Shown: positions 51,053 through 59,560 of the stretch, in pieces
Numbering within the stretch: the first letter of the stretch is position 1
Layout of the letters: every line of letters begins with the position of its first letter
Assembly (NCBI RefSeq): GCF_014200435.1
Contig: NZ_JACHBR010000001.1
Coordinates: forward strand, 744,001-808,000
Length of the DNA: 64,000 nucleotides
Direction of reading: 5' to 3'
DNA from: Sphaerisporangium krabiense
GTDB lineage: Bacteria > Actinomycetota > Actinomycetes > Streptosporangiales > Streptosporangiaceae
The notes under the pieces: model-generated
What the model was told of the DNA's origin: nothing
Database searches by the model: none
Seen by the model: only the letters and a program-made list of their open reading frames with translations
Program-made: the position numbers and the translations under genes

Positions 51053-51880
51053 TCAGCGGCGGGTGGCGGAGGTGAGGGTGGCGTAGACGATGATGTTGTC
51101 GGTGTAGCTGTGCGCGCGGGGGTTGAAGACGCCGCCGCAGGTGATCAGTCGCAGGCTGGGACGATCCACCTGACCGTAGACGCGCTTGGTCGGGAACCTG
51201 TTCTTGCTCGCCTGCTCGGCGCCGTCCACCGTGAAACGGGCCGTGGACCCGTCCGCGCGGACCACCGTGATGGTGTCGCCGCGTCCCAGCTCGCGCAGGC
51301 GGCTGAACACGGCGGGGCCGCGGCGCGTGTTCACATGGCCGAGGATCACCGCCGGGCCCATCTCGCCGGGCACGGGACCCAGCCGGTACCAGCCCGCCAG
51401 CTTCGGACGGCTCAGCGGCGGCACCTCTATCTCCCGGTTCGCGTCCACGCCCAGGCCGACCAAGGACGCGTCCACGCCGATCTTGGGGATGCGGATCCTC
51501 GTCGGGGTGGACTTGCGCAAGGGTTTGACGGTGGGGGCCGCCGGTGACGGCGGCGCCGCCGTGGGCGCGGCCTCCACCAGGGGGACGTTCGCGCCTCCGG
51601 GGCCGACCGTCGCCGCTGCCGCGACCGCATTCTCGGCCGCGGGGACTCCGTTCGCGGCAGCGCCTGCGGTCGTGGCCGATCCGCCCGTTACGCCGGCCGG
51701 GCCCGTGGTTGCGTCGGCGACCTGGGCGATGACCTGATCCGTGCCCTGCGCGGGTTCCTCGGACGGCGAGAAGTACATGAGCAAGCCCGCCATCACGATG
51801 CCGACTCCGGCGAGAGACCCCGCCGTGACCAGCGCTGTCGGCAGTGCGGCCCGCATACGGCCGGGACCGGGGCCGCTCAC
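51053..51880 (-). CDS. Class F sortase (second pair)
   Basis: A 275-residue sortase with an N-terminal membrane helix (about 13-36, ALVTAGSLAGVGIVMAGLLM), an Ala/Pro linker and a sortase domain (about 125-275). His182 in ILGHVNTRR and Cys248 in LITCGGVFN are spaced exactly as in the first sortase (66 residues). The GTG at 51880 overlaps the stop of the upstream substrate gene by 4 bases (GTGA), so the pair is tightly coupled. The two sortases are clearly paralogous in the catalytic domain but unrelated in their N-terminal tails. Confidence 0.87.
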   Translation of the reverse strand: MSGPGPGRMRAALPTALVTAGSLAGVGIVMAGLLMYFSPSEEPAQGTDQVIAQVADATTGPAGVTGGSATTAGAAANGVPAAENAVAAAATVGPGGANVPLVEAAPTAAPPSPAAPTVKPLRKSTPTRIRIPKIGVDASLVGLGVDANREIEVPPLSRPKLAGWYRLGPVPGEMGPAVILGHVNTRRGPAVFSRLRELGRGDTITVVRADGSTARFTVDGAEQASKNRFPTKRVYGQVDRPSLRLITCGGVFNPRAHSYTDNIIVYATLTSATRR

Positions 51881-53268
51881 CCGAGGCTTCCCCGGCCGAT
51901 CGCCGCACGCGCGGCCCGCCGACGCCTCAGCAGAACGCCGCCCGCGAGGCCACCTACGGTCAGCGCGGCGCCGTAACCGACAAGTAGGAGGGCGGCACCG
52001 TCCCGTTCCGGAGCCTCACCCGTATGGGCGCCCCCTCGCGGAGTCACACGCACCTGCGGCGTCGAACTCGTCTTCGCCTTCGCCTTCGGCTTGGGAGTCT
52101 GGGTCACAGTAGCCGTCGCCGTGGGCGCCCCATGCCCCTGCCCACCCCCAGACAACACAACAACTCCCCTGGCCGAGTCGTCTCCGTCACTGATCTGTCC
52201 GCTGGTGGAAGGACTGCTGGACGTACTGGTGCTCGGCGCAGGCACGATCTCCACGGTCGCCGTCTTCAGGTCGCCGTTGTCCTTGACGCGGCAGGTCGTC
52301 CGGAAGTAGTCCGACGGGACCCGGTTGGGATCAGTGCTGACCTTGAAAGCGTCGACCAGCATGTATTTGCCGTTGACAGCCTTGTTGGTGAAGGTGACCG
52401 TGTGCTGGCCATAGGTGAAGTCGTTCTTCTGCCAGAGGACTTGCTTGCTCTTGCGAGTATCGACCGGAACCGGGGCCTTGTCTTCTTCGACAGAGGCATC
52501 AACGGTCTCGGTGGTGACTCCCGCGCCGGTCACTTCGACCTCGCCCATCGCGGCATGCCGCTCGGTGATGTACTGAAGTCCCGTCCCGAAGAACGTCACC
52601 GTTGCCTTGTCACCCTGCTTGGTCGTGTGGTGTACGTCGCCTTGGTAGTCGTCGAACTGGGGCGACGGCCGCTCAGACGGCCCTGACAGTGCCCAACCGC
52701 CTTCCGGCGGGGGCGGGGCCGCACCCACATAAGTGATAGGACCATTGGCCCCGGTAGCGGTGTTGTTGAGAAGCGTCTCTTCAGCCGGTGGCTGAAAATC
52801 CACCAACAGATCGCCGGGCTTGACGGTGAGCTTGCCTATCTTGCTCGTGGCGACGGCCCCCGTTATCGCCGTAGGCAGTGACACCACGCCACCAGCGGCA
52901 AGTTCTCCCTGATCTTTGGTGCCAAGAGAGTCCAACTGTCCCTGCCACAAGCCGCTGACTTGAAGAATTCCCCGGACGGATATTTTTCCGCCGGTCGGAA
53001 ACTTGCGCGGAACGGCCAATGTGGAGTTCGTGAGCGTCCACTCCACGGGAATTTGCTGGCCAAGTGGCACGGTCTTCGGCACCGCGACCTGGACGTCGAC
53101 CTTCTTCAGTTCGGTGGCCAGCGACATAGGTCGCAGTGGGCATTCATATGAGTAGATGTAATTGTCCGTGTCGGCGGCGCCAGGGCTTGCCTGCAACGCC
53201 ACTACGCCCGTGCACGCGGCCAACAGTGCCGCTAATGATCCACGGACCCTGGATCCCCACGCGTTCAC
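51877..53268 (-). CDS. Secreted cell-surface protein, probable class F sortase substrate (second pair)
   Basis: A 463-residue exported protein. The signal peptide (about 1-32, LAALLAACTGVVALQASPGA) precedes beta-rich domains with VQVAVPKTVPLGQQIPVEW and KATVTFFGTGLQYITERH. A Ser/Thr linker (about 345-365) leads to a tail with TPRGGAHTG (409-417), a hydrophobic helix and RRRRAARA. The layout is a sorting signal with a non-canonical motif. Cys43 and one cysteine near residue 330 may form a disulphide. The start is GTG at 53268 with CGGAGACG upstream. It overlaps its sortase by 4 bases. Confidence 0.75.
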   Translation of the reverse strand: MNAWGSRVRGSLAALLAACTGVVALQASPGAADTDNYIYSYECPLRPMSLATELKKVDVQVAVPKTVPLGQQIPVEWTLTNSTLAVPRKFPTGGKISVRGILQVSGLWQGQLDSLGTKDQGELAAGGVVSLPTAITGAVATSKIGKLTVKPGDLLVDFQPPAEETLLNNTATGANGPITYVGAAPPPPEGGWALSGPSERPSPQFDDYQGDVHHTTKQGDKATVTFFGTGLQYITERHAAMGEVEVTGAGVTTETVDASVEEDKAPVPVDTRKSKQVLWQKNDFTYGQHTVTFTNKAVNGKYMLVDAFKVSTDPNRVPSDYFRTTCRVKDNGDLKTATVEIVPAPSTSTSSSPSTSGQISDGDDSARGVVVLSGGGQGHGAPTATATVTQTPKPKAKAKTSSTPQVRVTPRGGAHTGEAPERDGAALLLVGYGAALTVGGLAGGVLLRRRRAARAAIGRGSLG

Positions 53269-53443
53269 GAGCGTCTCCGATCATCCCGGCGGCCGAAGGA
53301 CGGACCGAAGGTAGATCGTATGACTTTCAACTCAGCCACGTAGGAACAGATAGGGAACGTATAGCTGACGTAGCTGATTCGTGACGTTGGTCGGCTCGGA
53401 AGGCAGGCTCGGCAGGCGGGGCGGTGACACCTGAACCGCTAAC

Positions 53444-53456
53444 AGAATTGTATTCT
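53444..53456. promoter_or_regulatory. Palindrome upstream of the acyl-CoA dehydrogenase gene
   Basis: AGAAT-TGT-ATTCT is a perfect 13-bp dyad 27 bases before the start codon. It overlaps a -10-like TATTCT (53451-53456), so a bound regulator would block transcription. It resembles, but does not equal, TetR-type lipid-catabolism operators such as KstR (AGAAC-n-GTTCT-like). Confidence 0.45.
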
Positions 53457-53483
53457 AGTGCGCGAGACCCGAGGAGGATGTGC

Positions 53484-54629
53484 ATGCGGCGAGACCTGTT
53501 CGACGAGGAACATCTGCTCTTCCGTGAGACCGTGCGTGAGTTCATGACTCGCGAGGTCGCGCCTCATCACGGGCAGTGGGAGAAGGACGGCATCGTTCCG
53601 CGTGAGGTGTGGAAGAGGGCCGGGGAGCTGGGCATGTTCGGGTTCGGGGTGCCTGAGGAGTACGGCGGGGCCGGGATCAGCGACTTCCGGTACAACGCGA
53701 TCATCGTTGAGGAGATCATCAGGTTCGGCGCGACCGGCCTCGGGTTCGGCCTGCACAACGACATCATGGCGCCGTACCTGGTCGACATGACCAACGACGA
53801 GCAGAAGCGGCGCTGGCTGCCCGGGTTCGCGTCCGGCGAGCTGATCACGGCCATCGGCATGACCGAGCCCGGCGCGGGCAGCGACCTGCAGAGCATCAGG
53901 GCGACGGCCATCCGGGACGGCGACCACTACGTCGTCAACGGGCAGAAGACGTTCATCACCAACGGCATCAACGCCGACCTGGTGGTGGTCGTCGCCAAGA
54001 CCGACCCGGCCGAGGGGGCGCGCGGCACGACGCTGTTCGTGGTGGAGCGGGGCATGGAGGGCTTCACCCGGGGCCGCAACCTGGAGAAGATCGGCATGCA
54101 CGCCCAGGACACCGCCGAGCTGTTCTTCGAGAACGTCCGAGTCCCGGCGGCCAACCGTCTCGGCGACCAGGACGGGCAGGGCTTCTTCCAGCTGATGACG
54201 AACCTGCCGCAGGAGCGCCTGTCGATCGCGGTGGCGGCGGTCGCGGCGGCCGAGTCGGTGCTGGAGACGACGATCGAGTACTGCAGGACGCGCAAGGCGT
54301 TCGGCCGGAGCATCGGCTCGTTTCAGAACACCCGCTTCGTCCTCGCCGAGCTGTCGACCGAGGTCGAGATCGCCCGCCACTACGTGGACAAGTGCATCCG
54401 GGCGCTCAACGCCAAGGAGCTGACCGTCGTCGACGCCGCGAAGGCGAAGTGGTGGACGACCGAGCTGCAGAACAAGGTGATCGACCGCTGCCTGCAGTTG
54501 CACGGCGGCTACGGCTACATGACCGAGTACCCGGTGGCGAAGGCGTGGATGGACAGCCGCGTGCAGACCATCTACGGCGGCACGACCGAGATCATGAAGG
54601 AGATCATCGGCCGCTCGTTCGGCTTCTGA
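53484..54629 (+). CDS. Acyl-CoA dehydrogenase
   Basis: A 381-residue flavoenzyme that oxidises acyl-CoA to enoyl-CoA. Conserved blocks are AIGMTEPGAGSDLQSIRATA for FAD/substrate binding, QLHGGYGYMTEYPVAK, and the catalytic base Glu in IYGGTTEIMKEIIGR. The ATG at 53484 is chosen because GAGGAGG (53471-53477) sits 6 bases before it, while the ATG at 53478 is adjacent to it. Chain-length specificity cannot be read off. It stands alone behind a palindromic operator candidate. Confidence 0.92.
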   Translation: MRRDLFDEEHLLFRETVREFMTREVAPHHGQWEKDGIVPREVWKRAGELGMFGFGVPEEYGGAGISDFRYNAIIVEEIIRFGATGLGFGLHNDIMAPYLVDMTNDEQKRRWLPGFASGELITAIGMTEPGAGSDLQSIRATAIRDGDHYVVNGQKTFITNGINADLVVVVAKTDPAEGARGTTLFVVERGMEGFTRGRNLEKIGMHAQDTAELFFENVRVPAANRLGDQDGQGFFQLMTNLPQERLSIAVAAVAAAESVLETTIEYCRTRKAFGRSIGSFQNTRFVLAELSTEVEIARHYVDKCIRALNAKELTVVDAAKAKWWTTELQNKVIDRCLQLHGGYGYMTEYPVAKAWMDSRVQTIYGGTTEIMKEIIGRSFGF

Positions 54630-54861
54630 CCGTTTCGCCCTTGATCCGCACGCCCACGGCCGGGCGCGCGGTCGTGGGAACCCGCGCGCCCGGGACACGC
54701 CGGCCGCCGCGTGCCGGAAAAACCCGGGGGCGCGGGGCCGCGGAAGCCCGCGCCGGACGGCCGGGGGCCGCATACTGGTCAGCGGAGGATCCCTGAGGCG
54801 GGCTCCCCGCGTCGGCCCGGCGGAAGCCGGCCTCACGAGCGAGCTCCCGGAGGCGGTGGCG

Positions 54862-55026
54862 GTGGACAACGGCGGACTGATCCTGTTGATCTTCCTGGCG
54901 TTCCTGTTCGCGTGGGGCCTGAACCGCGTCCGCAAGGCGTTCCGCCTCGGCCCGATGGCCTACACCGGCGTGGTGATCACGTTCGTCATCGTGATGCTCG
55001 CCGTGTACACCCAAACTCTGCGCTGA
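54862..55026 (+). CDS. Small two-helix membrane protein
   Basis: A 54-residue protein too short for routine gene calling. It starts at GTG 54862 with GGAGG (54849-54853) at 8 bases. Two membrane helices (LILLIFLAFLFAWGL and YTGVVITFVIVMLAVYTQTL) are joined by a basic loop NRVRKAFRLGPM. Codon use is strongly GC3-biased, supporting a real gene. It follows the acyl-CoA dehydrogenase by 230 bases. No function is known to me. Confidence 0.65.
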   Translation: MDNGGLILLIFLAFLFAWGLNRVRKAFRLGPMAYTGVVITFVIVMLAVYTQTLR

Positions 55027-55372
55027 CCCGGCCTCTCGTCGTCCCGCCCTCGGTCTGACACCACGGGCGGGTCGCGGCCTTTCACACGCGCATCCGGTTT
55101 TTCCCGCGAAACGGATACTCCCCCTGCTCCGCTTCATAGCCAGCCATCATCCTTAATACGTGCAAGCGGGCGAACGACCGCGAGAAACCATATATCACCG
55201 GTGATGACGGGCCGAGGAAATTCCTTTCTCCATTTGTCGGCCAATTTTGCGCCGGAACCGCCCGGTCGTGGCCGGGCAGGCGGCCGGGCGGCGGGTAATC
55301 ATGGGCGAAGCGCCATCGCGATGGCGCGACAAGTCTGATTCACCAGAAACACGTTGACATGGGAGAAACCGA
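55027..55372 (+). promoter_or_regulatory. Upstream region of the collagen-like gene with two palindromes
   Basis: This 346-bp gene-free region contains ATCACCGGTGAT (55194-55205), a perfect 12-bp palindrome. It also contains an 18-bp perfect palindrome GCGCCATCGCGATGGCGC (55310-55327), 46 bases upstream of the GTG start. The stretch 55080-55200 is AT-richer than the surroundings. The palindromes could be operators; the second could also form a hairpin in the mRNA leader. Confidence 0.5.
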
Positions 55373-56062
55373 GTGATTTCTCGGGATGAAACGCGGGTTT
55401 CGCGAGTGAGCGTACCCTTCTGGACCCTCACGGCGGCGACGCTCGTGACGGGTGGGCTCTTCGCCGTGGCGGCCCCGGCGCAGGCCGGCACCGCCTCCGG
55501 CGCGGGCCACCAGAGCACCGTCGGCGCTTCGGTGACGCACACCTGGGCCGACAACTGTCCGAGCGACTCCGACCACGAGCACTGCAAGGACAGGGACAAG
55601 GACAAGGACAGGGAGAAGTTCCACAAGAAGAAGTGCAAGATCTGCATCGGACCGGAAGGACCCCAAGGTCCTCCCGGACCGCAAGGTCCTCCCGGACCAC
55701 AGGGTCCTCCCGGACCTCCCGGGACCTCCGGTCCGCAGGTGGACACCGCCTTCCAGGGCAACACCAAGTTCATCGGCCTCGCCCCCGGTGACGGCAGCAC
55801 GCTGGTCAGGGACCCGCGCACCACGCCGCCCTGGCACAGCCTCACCAGCCTCGCCGGCTACCCCGGGAACGTGACCGATGTCTCCCTGGCGGTGATGGGC
55901 AACGACCTGCACGTCACCGTGGTCAGCTCGAGCGGCGCGGTCGCGCAGACCAGCTGCACCGTCAACCCCACGCCCGGCACGGGCAGCAACCCCGCGTGGC
56001 CGGGCAACTGCACCGCCTTCACCAATTTCACTCCGCCGCTCAGGCTGGCGTCACCGCGCTGA
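55373..56062 (+). CDS. Secreted collagen-like protein
   Basis: A 229-residue exported protein. The signal peptide ends near residue 39 (APAQAG). A charged Cys/His/Asp/Lys-rich segment (about 55-88, [18 protein letters not shown] and KKKCKICIG) follows. A short run of Gly-x-y triplets (about 88-120) includes [19 protein letters not shown], typical of bacterial collagen. The C-terminal beta-rich domain of about 110 residues has two Cys (TSCTVNP, GNCTAF). GTG 55373 has GGGAG at 8 bases. The triplet run is short compared with other bacterial collagens, and no anchor motif is present. Confidence 0.75.
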   Translation: MISRDETRVSRVSVPFWTLTAATLVTGGLFAVAAPAQAGTASGAGHQSTVGASVTHTWADNCPSDSDHEHCKDRDKDKDREKFHKKKCKICIGPEGPQGPPGPQGPPGPQGPPGPPGTSGPQVDTAFQGNTKFIGLAPGDGSTLVRDPRTTPPWHSLTSLAGYPGNVTDVSLAVMGNDLHVTVVSSSGAVAQTSCTVNPTPGTGSNPAWPGNCTAFTNFTPPLRLASPR

Positions 56063-56133
56063 CACGCGGCCTTCGCTGCGACGTGAGCGCCTCATCGCAC
56101 GTGCGTCGTGGTGGGCGTCTCGCGAGGAAGCGA

Positions 56134-56170
56134 CGGCGGGCGACCGTGGCCGATTCACGGTCGCCCGCCG
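56134..56170. terminator. Bidirectional terminator between collagen-like and phosphatase genes
   Basis: A perfect 15-bp stem CGGCGGGCGACCGTG with a 7-base loop lies between two convergent genes. It is among the longest uninterrupted stems in the window. Confidence 0.8.
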
Positions 56171-56226
56171 GCATGTCCGGGCGTCATGCCTGTGGCGGGA
56201 CGACCGGCACACCGGCGGAGACGCCG

Positions 56227-58449
56227 TCAGCGGCCCCTGGTCGGGATCTCGAACCAGACGGCCTTGCCCTCCTTGGTGGGGCGGGAGCCCCAGCGCTTGG
56301 CGAGCTGGTCGACGAGGTACAGGCCGCGGCCCCCCTCGTCGTTCTCGCCCGCGCTGCGGATGCGCGGCAGGCGCAGATCCTGGTCGAAGACCTCGACCCA
56401 GACCGACTCGTCTCCCCTGCGCAGGCGGAGAGTGAACTCCTTCTCGTTGACGATCTCGGAGTCGAAGCCGGGGACGTCCCACGACTCGTCGAACGGCAGC
56501 GGCGGGCCGTCCAGGACGAGCTCGCGGCGCGGGACGCTGGAGCTGGCGGCGTGCAGGACGACGTTGGTGACGACCTCCGACACCAGCAGGCAGGCCATCT
56601 CGGCGCTCTCGTCGGGGACACCCCAGCTCGCGAAGGCCTCCGAGGCCATGCGCCGGGCCTCGCCCACCATGATCGGCTGGGCGGGGAAGGTGCGTTCCTC
56701 GTACTTGAGCTCTTTGCCCGCCGACCGGATGACGAGGATCGCCATGTCGTCGTCGATCTCGCCGGGCACCGCGACGGTGGCGGCGTCGGCGATGCGCTCG
56801 ACCGAGTCGCCGGACGCCTCGGCGACCTTCTGCCGCAGGACGGTCAGCGTCTCGTCGTCGCTGAGCGGGGCCTCGCCCCGCGGGGGACGACGGTCGACCA
56901 GGCCGTCGGTGTAGAGCAGGAGGGTGGCGCCGGGCGGGAGGACGCGGTTCTCCTCCTTGTAGACCAGGTCGGCGTGCACGCCCTTGGCGCTGACGCCGAG
57001 CGGCTGGCCGACCTCGGAGATGTCGAGCTCGCTCACCATGCCGTCGACGATCATCAGCGGCGGCGAGTGGCCGGCGTTGGCGAACGAGAGCTGCCGCGAC
57101 CAGGCGTCGTACACCAGGTACTGGCAGGTGACGATGGGCGGGGTGCTGACGTCCGCGCCGTAGTCGTCGCGCTCGGGCGGGCCGATGATCCGCGTCCACT
57201 CGTCGAGCCGGGCCAGGATGTCGGCCGGGGACTTGTCGTCCTGCGCGAAGGCGCGCAGCGCGGCCCTGAGCTGGCCCATCACGGCGGCCGCCTTGGCGCC
57301 CCTGCCCTCGACGTCGCCGATGACGATGCCGACGCGCCCGGCGGACAGGGGGATCACGTCGTACCAGTCGCCGCCGACCTGGGTCTGGATGCCCTGGCCG
57401 TGCGAGGCGAGCGGCGCCGCGGGGTAGTAGCGGACGGCGATCTCGAGCCCGTCCAGCTTGGGCAGCTCGCGGGGCAGCAGGTGCTTCTGGAACGACTCGG
57501 CGGTGTGGCGTTCCTCTTCGAACAGCAGGGCGTTGTCGACGGCGATGGCCACGCGGGTGGCGATGGCGCCGACGAAGTCGCGGTCGAAGGCGTCGTAGTG
57601 GGGCGAGCGGCGGTCGGTGAGGTTGGACAGGCTGAGGTACATCAGCCCGAGCGTCTCGCCGCGGGCGCACAGCGGGGCCACGATGGCCGAGGTCATGCCG
57701 ATCTCGCCGCAGAGCTTGGCGCTCTCTTCGCTGGCCGAGGGGTAGCTCATCTGCGCGAAGTCTTCGACGATGATCGTTTCCTGGCGGCGCATCGCGATCT
57801 CGGCGTAGTGGCCGGCCGGGTAGCGGATCTCGGAGCCGACGGGACGCCAGGTGCCCGGCGGGGGGTTCCACCCCTTGACGTGGGTGGAGACCTTGCGGAC
57901 GAGCTTGTCGCCCTCGGTCAGCTCGATGAAGCAGTGGTCGGCGAACTGCGGGACCAGCATCTCGGCGACGCGGTTGAGCGTCTCTTCGACGTACAGCGAG
58001 CCGGCGAGGCGCTCGCCGATGCGTTCGAGCAGGCCGAAGCGGTCCTTCTCGCGCTCGTTGCTGCGCATGGCCTCGCGGGCCGTGATGACGACGCCGGTGA
58101 CCGGCCCGGAGGGGTGGCGCAGCGGGACCGCCTGGGCGCGGACGTAGATGATCGTGCCGTCCGCGCGCAGGACGTCGAAGGTGCCCTCCCAGACGCCGCC
58201 CTTGAGGACGTGCTTGGCCAGCTCGACGGCGAGCGGGTGGTCCTTCTCCATGATGCCTAAGGACAGCACGGTCTGGTCGCCGTCGACCGTGCGGTCAGGG
58301 CGTCCGAAGAGGCGCTCGGCGAACGGGTTCCAGTAGAGGACGTTGCTGAAGCGGTCGGTGACCACCACGGCCATCTCGGCGTTGTTCAGCACCGAGTCGG
58401 GCGTGAGGTGATCGGCCGCGTCCTGCGAAAGGTCCCCCCATCGCTTCAT
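56227..58449 (-). CDS. Multidomain PP2C-type phosphatase: PAS, GAF, SpoIIE, RsbW-like ATPase
   Basis: A 740-residue sensor/effector protein. A PAS domain (about 18-125; AEMAVVVTDRFSNVLYWNPF) is followed by GAF (about 155-310), then a SpoIIE PP2C domain (about 335-560; VGGDWYDVIPL, VIGDVEGRG, TDGLVDRRP and DDDMAILV carry the metal-binding aspartates). A C-terminal HATPase_c domain (about 595-735) has VSEVVTNVVLHA and GRGLYLVDQLA. Such proteins dephosphorylate anti-sigma antagonists and can re-phosphorylate them, tuning stress sigma factors. The partner is not adjacent. A hairpin (58461-58475) sits just before the start. Confidence 0.9.
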   Translation of the reverse strand: MKRWGDLSQDAADHLTPDSVLNNAEMAVVVTDRFSNVLYWNPFAERLFGRPDRTVDGDQTVLSLGIMEKDHPLAVELAKHVLKGGVWEGTFDVLRADGTIIYVRAQAVPLRHPSGPVTGVVITAREAMRSNEREKDRFGLLERIGERLAGSLYVEETLNRVAEMLVPQFADHCFIELTEGDKLVRKVSTHVKGWNPPPGTWRPVGSEIRYPAGHYAEIAMRRQETIIVEDFAQMSYPSASEESAKLCGEIGMTSAIVAPLCARGETLGLMYLSLSNLTDRRSPHYDAFDRDFVGAIATRVAIAVDNALLFEEERHTAESFQKHLLPRELPKLDGLEIAVRYYPAAPLASHGQGIQTQVGGDWYDVIPLSAGRVGIVIGDVEGRGAKAAAVMGQLRAALRAFAQDDKSPADILARLDEWTRIIGPPERDDYGADVSTPPIVTCQYLVYDAWSRQLSFANAGHSPPLMIVDGMVSELDISEVGQPLGVSAKGVHADLVYKEENRVLPPGATLLLYTDGLVDRRPPRGEAPLSDDETLTVLRQKVAEASGDSVERIADAATVAVPGEIDDDMAILVIRSAGKELKYEERTFPAQPIMVGEARRMASEAFASWGVPDESAEMACLLVSEVVTNVVLHAASSSVPRRELVLDGPPLPFDESWDVPGFDSEIVNEKEFTLRLRRGDESVWVEVFDQDLRLPRIRSAGENDEGGRGLYLVDQLAKRWGSRPTKEGKAVWFEIPTRGR

Positions 58450-58460
58450 CAGGCGGCCAC

Positions 58461-58475
58461 CCCCCGAAGCGGGGG
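58461..58475 (-). other. Hairpin covering the ribosome-binding region of the phosphatase gene
   Basis: CCCCC-GAAGC-GGGGG lies 12-26 bases upstream of the ATG at 58449. On the minus strand the G-run next to the start could serve as the ribosome-binding site and would be locked in this stem, a possible translational control. Confidence 0.35.
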
Positions 58476-58620
58476 ATTTCCGGAGAGAAGGACCACATGC
58501 GCTCCTGAAGAGGCCCCGGCGGCCTGCCGCGGGCTTCCCACGAGCCCCGGGAAAACCGGGTTGCCTGACATGGAAAGGGGGAACTTTCTCTCGGGAACCA
58601 ACCGAACACGCCCTGAAAGA

Positions 58621-59325
58621 TCAGCGTCTGGAGACGAAGACGTGCGCGGCGACATCGCGCGGGAGATCCGCGGGAGTGTTGTCCGCCTCATCGTCACCTG
58701 TCACCCGTACACCGTCGTCGCTCGCCGCGAGCGTCACCTCGCGTCCGGGTTGTATCCCAACTTGCTTGAGTTTAAGCATCACGACGGGATCACTTTGCAC
58801 TTGTTCGCTAATTCGGCGCACGACCACCGGCGTATCGGCGGGCCCCGCGGCGGCGACCATGGCCGAGATCATCTCGTCGGCGGAAGGCGCGACCTTCGCG
58901 ACGCCGAGCTCGTCGAGGCCGGGAATGGGGTTGCCGTGCGGGCAGACCGTGGGGTTGCCGAGCAGGGCGACGAGACGGGTCTCGACCGACTCGGACATGA
59001 CGTGCTCCCACCGGCACGCCTCGATGTGGACCTCTTCCCAGGGGAGACCGATTACCTGGGTGAGGAGACACTCGGCCAGGCGGTGCTTGCGCATCACGCG
59101 GGTGGCGAGGGCACGGCCGAGATCGGTCATGGCGAGGTGGCGGTCGCCCTCGACCTTGACCAGGCCGTCACGTTCCATGCGGGCCACCGTCTGGCTCACC
59201 GTCGGGCCGCTCTGCTGCAACCGTTCGGCGATACGTGCACGGAGAGGGGTGATTCCCTCTTCCTCCAACTCGTAGATGGTGCGGAGATACATCTCGGTCG
59301 TGTCGATGAGGCCGTGTGCGGTCAA
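58621..59325 (-). CDS. ideR: Iron-dependent repressor of the DtxR/IdeR family
   Basis: A 234-residue metalloregulator. The winged helix (about 1-75) contains [17 protein letters not shown] and [16 protein letters not shown]. The dimerisation/metal domain has RKHRLAE and [16 protein letters not shown], which supply the IdeR ligands (by alignment M12, H81, E85, H100, C104, E107, H108). A C-terminal SH3-like domain is present. All metal ligands are retained, so it should be Fe-responsive. TTG at 59325 is used, with GGGGAGG 5-6 bases upstream. No obvious iron box was found in its own upstream region. Confidence 0.92.
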   Translation of the reverse strand: MTAHGLIDTTEMYLRTIYELEEEGITPLRARIAERLQQSGPTVSQTVARMERDGLVKVEGDRHLAMTDLGRALATRVMRKHRLAECLLTQVIGLPWEEVHIEACRWEHVMSESVETRLVALLGNPTVCPHGNPIPGLDELGVAKVAPSADEMISAMVAAAGPADTPVVVRRISEQVQSDPVVMLKLKQVGIQPGREVTLAASDDGVRVTGDDEADNTPADLPRDVAAHVFVSRR

Positions 59326-59560
59326 GGCGTCCTCCCCTCACATTTCCGATGCTACGTCCGGCTTCCTGGGGTTACAGCCATCCGTGATTTGGCCGTGCGC
59401 CGTTTCGGAAGCGGAGATCCGTGTAGGAACAGAGCTTACGCAGACCGACTGACAGAACGGTCCGAGATGGGGAACGTGATCGTTCCTCACCATCATCTCA
59501 GGCGCCACGCCCCGCGTCGTGCGGCTGTGCGGGGCTCCGCGGCCGGGTCTCGCGGGTGCG

